A stretch of DNA of 46,315 nt from an uncultured Chryseobacterium sp. (GTDB taxonomy: Bacteria; Bacteroidota; Bacteroidia; Flavobacteriales; Weeksellaceae). The translations under genes and the position numbers were made by a program. The stretch spans positions 1 to 46,315 of the forward strand of contig CAJYLH010000045.1 of assembly GCA_913775525.1 (NCBI GenBank). The letters are read 5' to 3'. The notes below the pieces were generated by a model that was given only the letters and a program-made list of their open reading frames with translations, did no database searches and was not told where the DNA came from. Of the stretch, positions 41,065 through 46,315 are shown piece after piece. Position 1 is the stretch's first letter, and every line of letters starts with the position of its first letter.

Positions 41065-41382
41065 ATGGCTTTAGAAATTACAGATAGCTCATTTCAGGAA
41101 ACGGTTTTAAAATCTGATAAACCGGTATTGGTAGATTTTTGGGCGGTATGGTGCGGACCATGCAGAACGTTGGGACCCATCATCGAAGAAGTAGCAACAG
41201 ATTTTGAAGGGAAAGCAGTGGTAGGAAAAGTAGATGTGGACAACAACCAGGAAATTTCCATGCAGTACGGGATCAGAAATATTCCTACTGTACTAATCTT
41301 TAAAAACGGAGAAGTAGTGGATAAGCTTGTAGGCGTAGCTCCTAAAGAAGTAATCGCTGAAAAACTAAGTGCACACTTATAA
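41065..41382 (+). CDS. trxA: Thioredoxin
   Basis: The 105-residue cytoplasmic disulfide reductase has the redox motif WCGPC (Cys30, Cys33) inside VDFWAVWCGPCRTLGP. NIPTVLIFKNGEVVDKLVG supplies the cis-Pro region. The length and domain are complete. It has its own leader of about 50 nt, a promoter with repeated elements, and a strong terminator 22 nt after the stop, so it is a single-gene unit. Confidence 0.96.
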   Translation: MALEITDSSFQETVLKSDKPVLVDFWAVWCGPCRTLGPIIEEVATDFEGKAVVGKVDVDNNQEISMQYGIRNIPTVLIFKNGEVVDKLVGVAPKEVIAEKLSAHL

Positions 41383-41404
41383 AAAAATAAGTTTGATAAT
41401 GAAC

Positions 41405-41432
41405 GCCTTCCGCTTTTGGAAGGCTTTTTTTT
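41405..41432 (+). terminator. Rho-independent terminator after trxA
   Basis: A 7-bp stem GCCTTCC/GGAAGGC with a GCTTTT loop is followed by eight T residues. Confidence 0.92.
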
Positions 41433-41441
41433 GCAAAATAA

Positions 41442-41472
41442 TTTGCAGGGAATTAAAAAAGATGTAATTTTG
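41442..41472 (+). promoter_or_regulatory. Promoter of the tRNA-Asp cluster
   Basis: TTTG (41442-41445), a 19-nt spacer and TAATTTTG (41465-41472) form a complete -33/-7 promoter. The first tRNA-Asp starts 43 nt later. Confidence 0.78.
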
Positions 41473-41515
41473 CAATCACAAAAAAGAAACGACGTTCTTT
41501 ATTTTAGTAAACAAT

Positions 41516-41589
41516 GATCCGGTAGTTCAGCTGGTTAGAATGCCGCCCTGTCACGGCGGAGGTCGCGGGTTCGAGTCCCGTCCGGATCG
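41516..41589 (+). tRNA. tRNA-Asp (GTC), copy 1
   Basis: The 74-nt cloverleaf has acceptor GATCCGG/CCGGATC, discriminator G, anticodon GTC in CCCTGTCACGG, and T-loop GGTTCGAGTCC. No CCA is encoded. Confidence 0.97.
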
Positions 41590-41624
41590 CAAAAGTTTTT
41601 CAATTTACTTTTCAAACAAAATTA

Positions 41625-41698
41625 GATCCGGTAGTTCAGCTGGTTAGAATGCCGCCCTGTCACGGCGGAGGTCGCGGGTTCGAGTCCCGTCCGGATCG
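41625..41698 (+). tRNA. tRNA-Asp (GTC), copy 2
   Basis: Identical over all 74 nt to copy 1. The 35-nt spacer is AT-rich and resembles the next spacer (AAGTTTT...CAATTT), pointing to tandem duplication. Confidence 0.97.
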
Positions 41699-41731
41699 CA
41701 GAAGTTTTGTCAATTTCTTTTAAAAAAAATT

Positions 41732-41805
41732 GATCCGGTAGTTCAGCTGGTTAGAATGCCGCCCTGTCACGGCGGAGGTCGCGGGTTCGAGTCCCGTCCG
41801 GATCG
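41732..41805 (+). tRNA. tRNA-Asp (GTC), copy 3
   Basis: Identical to copies 1 and 2. It ends 26 nt before a strong terminator, so the three are one transcript. Confidence 0.97.
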
Positions 41806-41831
41806 CAACTATTCGATTACAATAGTATAAG

Positions 41832-41864
41832 TGCTGTAAAACATCTGTTTTACAGCATTTTTAT
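41832..41864 (+). terminator. Rho-independent terminator after the tRNA-Asp cluster
   Basis: An 11-bp perfect stem TGCTGTAAAAC/GTTTTACAGCA with an ATCT loop is followed by TTTTT. Confidence 0.9.
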
Positions 41865-41904
41865 TTAAGACTGTTGCTGATAGATTATTTATGCTTTTTA
41901 AGAG

Positions 41905-42378
41905 CTACTTTACCAATGGAATATTCAGTGCGGTTACATTTTTTATTTCATCCAGCACAAAAGAACTCTGCATTTTTACAATTCCCTGAACTTTCGTTAG
42001 TTTTTCAAAGGCAAAGACATTGTAATGATCAAGGTCTTTCAGGACAACTTTGATCAGAAAGTCGTACATGCCGCCGGTAGAGTAACATTCCGCGATTTCT
42101 TCAATATTCCTGATCTCTTCCTGAAAGCGCCTGATGTGTTCATCATCATGCACAGCCAGTGATACGTTGCAAAATGCAATTAATGGCAATCCTACCTTCT
42201 TGTTATCCAGCAGGGCCACATACCTTTTGATGTATCCTTCGTTTTCCAGGCGTTTTATACGTTCATAAATAGGTGTTTTAGAAATATGCAGGAGGTCTGA
42301 GAGTTCTTTGATGTTCAGTTTCGCATTATTCTGTAGGGCATTCAGTATGCCGATGTCGGTTTTATCAAGTTTGGCCAT
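41905..42378 (-). CDS. Lrp/AsnC family transcriptional regulator
   Basis: The 157-residue regulator has an N-terminal HTH (LDKTDIGILNALQNNAKLNIKEL, then LLHISKTPIYERIKRLENEGYI) and a C-terminal RAM/AsnC ligand-binding domain (about 65-150). The domain includes VSLAVHDDEHIRRFQEEI and CYSTGGMYDFLIKVVLKDLDHY. Members usually sense amino acids and often control a divergent gene. Here the divergent DUF2000 gene shares a 141-bp AT-rich spacer with a repeated element, which suggests control of both genes. Confidence 0.93.
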   Translation of the reverse strand: MAKLDKTDIGILNALQNNAKLNIKELSDLLHISKTPIYERIKRLENEGYIKRYVALLDNKKVGLPLIAFCNVSLAVHDDEHIRRFQEEIRNIEEIAECYSTGGMYDFLIKVVLKDLDHYNVFAFEKLTKVQGIVKMQSSFVLDEIKNVTALNIPLVK

Positions 42379-42384
42379 GGGATA

Positions 42385-42478
42385 ATTTCCTGTTTATAAT
42401 TATTATAAAGTCTAATTTGGGAATATTAAATAGTTTGAAATATGAAATTAGGAATATTTCCTGATTTTATAATTATTA
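42385..42478. promoter_or_regulatory. Direct repeats in the AsnC / DUF2000 divergent promoter region
   Basis: ATTTCCTG followed by TTATAATTATTA occurs twice (42385-42405 and 42456-42478), about 71 bp apart. The second copy is preceded by a near-palindrome AGGAATATTTCCT (42450-42462). These are candidate Lrp-type binding sites. The rest of the 141-bp spacer is AT-rich with no gene. Confidence 0.5.
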
Positions 42479-42519
42479 ATAGTTCAAATGTCTATTTGAT
42501 ATACATTTACAGGACATAA

Positions 42520-42963
42520 ATGACTACAATGAATCAGACTCAAGAAACAGATTTAAAAAAATGTGTATTGATTATCGACAGTGCACAACCTACAGGGATT
42601 ATTGCCAATACTGCCAGCGTTCTGTCTATTACGCTGGGCAAATATGCCGGAAATATCATAGGACATGATATCTGTGACCAGCAAGGAGATACACATCTGG
42701 GCATCACAAAAATTCCAATCCCGATACTGGGCGCTGGAGCTGACAAGATAAAAGAAATACGGAAACATCTTTTATCGCTTGATAGGAAGGACCTTATTAT
42801 GGTGGATTTTTCAGATCTTGCCCAGCATTCCAAAACATATGAACAATATGAAACTGCAATGCTTACGACTGCCGAAAATGACATTCATTACAGAGGTATT
42901 GCTTTATATGGTGACAAGAAGCTGATCAACAAAGCTACAGGAAATTTAAGCCTGATTAGATAA
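42520..42963 (+). CDS. DUF2000 family protein
   Basis: The 147-residue protein has a complete DUF2000 domain: KKCVLIIDSAQPTGIIANTASVLSITLG near the start, IPIPILGAGADKIKEIR, LIMVDFSDLAQHSKTYEQYE and IHYRGIALYGDKKLINKATG. The fold resembles peptidyl-tRNA hydrolase-like proteins, but activity is unknown. It is divergent from the AsnC-type regulator and probably its target. ATG codons at 42520 and 42529 are both possible. Confidence 0.85.
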   Translation: MTTMNQTQETDLKKCVLIIDSAQPTGIIANTASVLSITLGKYAGNIIGHDICDQQGDTHLGITKIPIPILGAGADKIKEIRKHLLSLDRKDLIMVDFSDLAQHSKTYEQYETAMLTTAENDIHYRGIALYGDKKLINKATGNLSLIR

Positions 42964-42975
42964 ATTATGTACATA

Positions 42976-43030
42976 GCATCAGCCAAGAGAATCGTATTCT
43001 TATAATAGATCTTATGGCTGATGCATTTTG
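42976..43030 (+). terminator. Hairpin after the DUF2000 gene
   Basis: GCATCAGCCA (42976-42985) pairs with TGGCTGATGC (43015-43024), enclosing a second small stem AGAAT/ATTCT. Only a short T-stretch (ATTTTG) follows. The remaining spacer to 43200 shows no gene. Confidence 0.55.
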
Positions 43031-43200
43031 TTTCACATCATAAGCAAAAAGCTCTTCTTGCCTTTTGACGATCACCATAATTCCGGATTATTAACTGGGC
43101 ATCCCGGTTTTTACAGTATTTTATACAGGCCCTTTCAATATTGATATTTAGGTCTGATATTTGTAATATGTAGCGAAAAATATTTCGTCTTATAATAGCT

Positions 43201-44238
43201 ATGAAAAACATATCGGTAAAAAAAATATCAGTATCGGCATTATGCATGGCATTAATGCTTATTTCATGTAAAAAAGAAGTTGAGAAGATCAAAGATGCCG
43301 TACAGGATACGTCGTCTTCTGTGGTTACTGATTCGCAGGATAAAAAAGACTCAGCTGTTGTGAAAAAAGATTCAGTGGTAGAGAAGGAGTCTATGCCGCC
43401 GGCCATGCAGGAAGACGGATTTTATAATGCCTTTGTGCTTCCTAAAAATAAGAAACTGAAGGATTCCATGTTTGCAGTATTCAGCAAAAAATATAGTGAA
43501 AAAGAAAGGTATGCTATCTTAGCTCTGAACCGCCTGGATTCCAAAAATAAGTGGAATGCGGATACACTGGTGGTTCCAAAGGATATTGATACGACCCTGA
43601 TGGCCTATTCACCTTTTCCTATGCAGCTTGATATCCTGAGCAATGTCAAGAAATTCGTGGTATTTTCTTATCCGCTCCAGGCGTATGGTGTGTATTCTAA
43701 CGGCAGCCTTGTCAAATGGGGCCCGACCAGCATGGGTAAAAAATCTGCGCAGACTACTCGGGGGCTTACGTTTGCCAACTGGAAAAAGAAACTGGCGATC
43801 TCTACAGTTAAAAGCGAGTGGAAGCTTCCTTATAACTTCAACATCTTCAATATGGGCGGTATCGGATGGCATCAGTATGACCTCCCAGGCTATCCGGCTT
43901 CACATTCCTGTCTTAGATTGCTTATGAAAGATGCCCAATGGCTGTATTCTTATGCGGATACATGGATCCTGAATCCGGGCGGTGCCACAACAAAAGCGAG
44001 AGGAACAGCTGTTTTGGTATACGGAGACTATCCTTGGGGAAAAAGAAAACCTTGGAGAAAACTTCTGGATGATCCTAATGCCAATAATGTCTCTGTGGAA
44101 CAGATGACCAAAATGATAGAACCCAATATTGAGAAAATCCTTAAAGAACAGGATAACAGGGAAAAAGTAGCTGATTCAATGAAAGCGGCCAAAGCAGAAG
44201 TCCTGGCAACCCAGGAAACCTCTGACGCTACACAGTAA
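43201..44238 (+). CDS. L,D-transpeptidase (YkuD family) lipoprotein
   Basis: The 345-residue envelope protein has a lipoprotein-type signal ending LMLISC (Cys23) and a charged linker rich in D, K, S and V. The YkuD domain (about 150-265) has MGGIGWHQYDLPGYPASHSCLRLL with His224 and nucleophile Cys237 in SHSCLRL. Enzymes of this family make 3-3 peptidoglycan cross-links or anchor proteins. An Arg/Lys-rich segment (GDYPWGKRKPWRKLL) follows the catalytic domain. The natural substrate is inferred from the family. Confidence 0.92.
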   Translation: MKNISVKKISVSALCMALMLISCKKEVEKIKDAVQDTSSSVVTDSQDKKDSAVVKKDSVVEKESMPPAMQEDGFYNAFVLPKNKKLKDSMFAVFSKKYSEKERYAILALNRLDSKNKWNADTLVVPKDIDTTLMAYSPFPMQLDILSNVKKFVVFSYPLQAYGVYSNGSLVKWGPTSMGKKSAQTTRGLTFANWKKKLAISTVKSEWKLPYNFNIFNMGGIGWHQYDLPGYPASHSCLRLLMKDAQWLYSYADTWILNPGGATTKARGTAVLVYGDYPWGKRKPWRKLLDDPNANNVSVEQMTKMIEPNIEKILKEQDNREKVADSMKAAKAEVLATQETSDATQ

Positions 44239-44246
44239 TCAGCAGA

Positions 44247-44771
44247 TTAAGTCTGGGTTTCAAAAGGAAGTGTAGATTCCTCTGCAAACCTTCTCAGTTT
44301 TTTCATTTCTTCTCTTCCTTTGTATTGTCCGAATTGGGCAGCGGCATAGGTAAGTGCTATACAGAATAACATCACAAAAGAAGCAGACAATGCCCATGGA
44401 TATTCATGGCTGTTGATCTGCTTTTCCACATAATACATGGAAAAGAACGTCATCCAGAGAATGGAAAAGAAGAAGTAGAGGAACATAAAAAATGTCCAGA
44501 CCGAATGGCTCGGTCCGAAGATACCCCTGATCACGGTTTTTTCATCTTCCTGTTCGATCCTTAATGCCAGATTGGGTTTCCAGTAATTGTCATATTCAGT
44601 TTCAACGCAGATCGTCGCAACCTCATGGTTGATGTTTCCGGAAAACTCATCCTTATGCTCATGAAGGTATTTTTTCAGGTTTTCTGCATATTGTTCCTTC
44701 GTCAGATGGGTAAACATCTTAAACCTGGGACGCGTCCTTATTCTGTCTATGGTACTTTCTTCAGTATTCAT
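44247..44771 (-). CDS. Hypothetical protein with two membrane segments
   Basis: The 174-residue protein is not recognised. Residues 1-90 are soluble and charged (FTHLTKEQYAENLKKYLHEHKDEF). Two hydrophobic helices follow (SVWTFFMFLYFFFSILWMTFFSMYYV about 90-115, WALSASFVMLFCIALTYAAAQF about 126-148), then a basic tail (KGREEMKKLRRF). The layout suggests an inner-membrane protein with cytosolic ends. It converges with the L,D-transpeptidase gene, stops 8 nt apart. The downstream hydrolase gene lies on the same strand 128 nt upstream. Confidence 0.7.
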   Translation of the reverse strand: MNTEESTIDRIRTRPRFKMFTHLTKEQYAENLKKYLHEHKDEFSGNINHEVATICVETEYDNYWKPNLALRIEQEDEKTVIRGIFGPSHSVWTFFMFLYFFFSILWMTFFSMYYVEKQINSHEYPWALSASFVMLFCIALTYAAAQFGQYKGREEMKKLRRFAEESTLPFETQT

Positions 44772-44899
44772 AATAATTTCTGTTTTTGTAGTATACTGGC
44801 TGCATCACTGGCAGTTCGTCCTATGAATGTAGCGAAATTATTGATAACAAAAAACATTCCCGTCTCTGAGAATGTTTTTAATTGTATAGGATGTGATTC

Positions 44900-45538
44900 T
44901 TATTTCGAAAAGAATTCCATCAGGTCCATATAATTTTTCTGGTTGACTCCGTGGCCGCTCATGTACTCCCTGAAGGTAAAATAACAGCTGAGGTCATACA
45001 GCAGATCAGCCGCCTTACGTCCCCATTCCAAAGGGATAACAGCATCATCCGTCCCATGGGAGACAAAGAAACGAAGCCGTTCCAGCTTTTTCTTGTCTTT
45101 CACAATATGTTCCAGAAGTTTTTCTTCGGGATAGCTGCTGAGGCAGGCAACATGGCTGAACATATCAGGATAGCTTAATGCCAGTGCGTAACACAGGATG
45201 CCTCCCTGGCTGAAACCACACAAATGTGTTTTGGAACTGGTCAGCCCATAATCATTAACGACTTTGAGAATGCTTTCCAGTACGGCATTTAAAGACTCTT
45301 TAGCCTGCGGGACATTCACAAATTCTTCAGGATTATTAAAATTGATATCATACCATGAATATCCTTCAAACTGGGTAGGATGCGGAGCCCTGAAACTCAC
45401 AATAAGCCAGTCGGCAGGAAGTGTTTCCCTGAAGCTGAAAAGGTCCTGTTCATTGCTTCCGTATCCATGCAGCATGAATAGGACGGGAGTATCCTGGGTA
45501 AGCTGCTCGGGTTCTCTTATCAGATAATCTAAATTCAT
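44900..45538 (-). CDS. Alpha/beta hydrolase (carboxylesterase/phospholipase type)
   Basis: The 212-residue cytoplasmic serine hydrolase resembles the YpfH/PlaB-like esterase group. The oxyanion start is FMLHGYGSNEQDLFSF (21-36). The catalytic triad is visible as Ser110 in LCGFSQGGILCYA, Asp165 in SHGTDDAVIPLEWG, and His196 in YMSGHGV. The length fits the family. It has a perfect -7 box only 6 nt upstream of the ATG at 45538, which suggests a leaderless or nearly leaderless transcript. Substrate is unknown. Confidence 0.9.
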   Translation of the reverse strand: MNLDYLIREPEQLTQDTPVLFMLHGYGSNEQDLFSFRETLPADWLIVSFRAPHPTQFEGYSWYDINFNNPEEFVNVPQAKESLNAVLESILKVVNDYGLTSSKTHLCGFSQGGILCYALALSYPDMFSHVACLSSYPEEKLLEHIVKDKKKLERLRFFVSHGTDDAVIPLEWGRKAADLLYDLSCYFTFREYMSGHGVNQKNYMDLMEFFSK

Positions 45539-45543
45539 AAGAG

Positions 45544-45551
45544 CAAAGATA
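45544..45551 (-). promoter_or_regulatory. -7 box of the alpha/beta hydrolase gene
   Basis: TATCTTTG on the minus strand ends 6 nt before the ATG at 45538, closer than any other -7 box here. Confidence 0.6.
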
Positions 45552-45754
45552 ATTAATAATCAGGTTACCGTACTACAACCGGCAAGAATCCCATTCATCA
45601 CAGTATGAATTTATTTTAAGTCTTTATAAATGACATGGTTGATCTGAAAACTGGTATGGTATAAGCCAGAATAATGTTTTTATTGATTTACTATTAATAG
45701 GAAATCTTTATTGGAATATTTTCATAAAACGTATTTTTATATTGATAAAAAAGC

Positions 45755-45762
45755 TATATTTG
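45755..45762 (+). promoter_or_regulatory. -7 box of the terminal lipoprotein gene
   Basis: TATATTTG lies 26 nt before the ATG at 45789, inside a longer in-frame extension from 45711 that is therefore rejected. Confidence 0.58.
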
Positions 45763-45788
45763 GAACATTAAAAAATCTATTTGGAGAA

Positions 45789-46223
45789 ATGAAGCAATTT
45801 TACAAATCAAAACATGTACTCAGACTTTCTTTGCTGTTCGCCGTCTTATTTTCTGTAGTTTCTGTAATGAATTCATGTAAGGATGATAAAGAAGATGAAT
45901 TTACGGACCATATTGTAAAGTTTGAAGCGAAAATAGTGAATGGTACAGGCAGTGGTACAGGAACTTTCAAAACTGTGGTAACACAGGTAGGAACAAGCCA
46001 GAATACTATTTTTGATCCTACCGGTACTACCTGGAGCAGTGGTGATGTATTTGTAAATTCAAGCCAGTCTCAGCTGAACCTTGCTGCCAACGCGGTTCTT
46101 CCCAATGCTGATTCTAAACTTATCGTAACCATCTGGGTAGACAGTGAAGTAGCAAAAAGCGATACCATTACCGGATCGGGAACTAAGAACGCAGCCGTTG
46201 CTTACAGCTTCCTGGAACTGTAA
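45789..46223 (+). CDS. Small hypothetical lipoprotein
   Basis: The 144-residue protein begins MKQFYKSKHVLRLSLLFAVL with a lipoprotein signal (VSVMNSC, about Cys30). The mature part is small and beta-rich (IVKFEAKIVNGTGSGTGTFKTVV, SDTITGSGTKNAAVAYSFLEL). It is low in charge apart from the DDKEDE stretch right after the cysteine, which is typical of surface-exported Bacteroidota lipoproteins. No family is recognised. The start at 45789 is chosen over 45711 because it places the signal peptide first and follows the -7 box. Confidence 0.75.
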   Translation: MKQFYKSKHVLRLSLLFAVLFSVVSVMNSCKDDKEDEFTDHIVKFEAKIVNGTGSGTGTFKTVVTQVGTSQNTIFDPTGTTWSSGDVFVNSSQSQLNLAANAVLPNADSKLIVTIWVDSEVAKSDTITGSGTKNAAVAYSFLEL

Positions 46224-46238
46224 TAAATCTTATAAGAT

Positions 46239-46280
46239 AAAATAACAAAGACCGCAATATATTGCGGTCTTTGTTATTTT
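46239..46280. terminator. Perfect 42-bp palindromic bidirectional terminator
   Basis: The two 21-bp arms are fully complementary and meet at ATAT in the centre. The core CCGCAATAT/ATATTGCGG is flanked by A- and T-rich arms, so it can act on both strands. It ends the lipoprotein transcript. Confidence 0.85.
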
Positions 46281-46296
46281 ATGGAATAGTTTCGGC

Positions 46297-46315
46297 GCGG
46301 CTTCGGAGAAGCCGC
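46297..46315. repeat. GC-rich hairpin at the window edge
   Basis: GCGGCTTC and GAAGCCGC flank a 3-nt loop. It is much more GC-rich than its surroundings and may be the start of a dispersed intergenic palindromic element cut by the window end. Confidence 0.45.

Noticed and set aside
43021-43060. TGTTTCACATC near 43030 as a parS site
   Set aside because: Only one half resembles the parS palindrome; the second half-site is absent.
1-46315. CRISPR array
   Set aside because: No set of regularly spaced direct repeats with unique spacers was found. The only near-identical tandem units are the tRNA-Asp genes.

Overview
The window looks like a chromosomal segment of a Flavobacteriia member, most likely Chryseobacterium or a close Weeksellaceae relative. 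This is inferred from three things: the Bacteroidota promoter signature (a -7 box TAnnTTTG, sometimes with a TTG/TTTG -33 element 17-20 nt upstream) ahead of many genes; flavobacterial families such as GSCFA, DUF5683, WbqC and GLDS-type lipoproteins; and the gene order parA-parB-DUF5683-dapB-lepB-wbqC. No species can be named from the sequence alone.

Layout. 1-230: a minus-strand tRNA cluster (a cut-off tRNA, Pro, Ser). 366-2857: lipoprotein amidase and aspartate ammonia-lyase. 2936-7177: a small surface-polysaccharide group (GT2, a putative GT-B protein, a flippase, an FkbM methyltransferase). 7305-11845: DUF2461 protein, DEAD-box helicase, and a DUF47/Pit phosphate uptake pair. 12110-15718: polyprenyl synthase, then GSCFA, a small unknown, DUF4269 and TatD. 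15773-20061 (minus): RhlE-like helicase, DUF6438 lipoprotein, obgE, adk, hpt. 20435-22024: ABC-F ATPase. 22066-24484 (minus): a strongly AT-rich island with a reverse transcriptase, a structured non-coding segment, a small winged-helix protein and a phosphoribosyltransferase. 24637-32663: purA, a TonB-like protein, and parA-parB-DUF5683-dapB-lepB-wbqC. 32674-35684: subtilase, lipocalin-like lipoprotein, OmpA lipoprotein. 35793-39312: a four-gene operon resembling the decaprenyl-phosphoryl-arabinose pathway. 39335-41805: small lipoprotein, cysteine desulfurase, thioredoxin, three identical tRNA-Asp genes. 41905-46223: Lrp/AsnC regulator with divergent DUF2000 gene, L,D-transpeptidase, a 2-TM protein, an alpha/beta hydrolase and a lipoprotein.

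The most notable system is the 22.0-24.5 kb island. It has the tripartite logic of a retron: a promoter, a PRTase-fold putative effector overlapping a small wHTH gene, about 170 nt of RNA-like inverted repeats (a 21-bp stem with one bulge, further hairpins, candidate a1/a2 arms), and then a retron-like RT (QGAPTSP, YADD). I read it as a PRTase-type retron, an anti-phage defence candidate. It departs from textbook retrons in having ISG where VTG is usual and no clear NAxxH motif. Second is the UbiA/DprE1/DprE2/HAD operon at 35.8-39.3 kb, which predicts a polyprenyl-phosphate-linked D-arabinofuranose donor in a Bacteroidota cell. Third is a pair of inverted perfect DnaA-box 9-mers in the hairpin just before parA.
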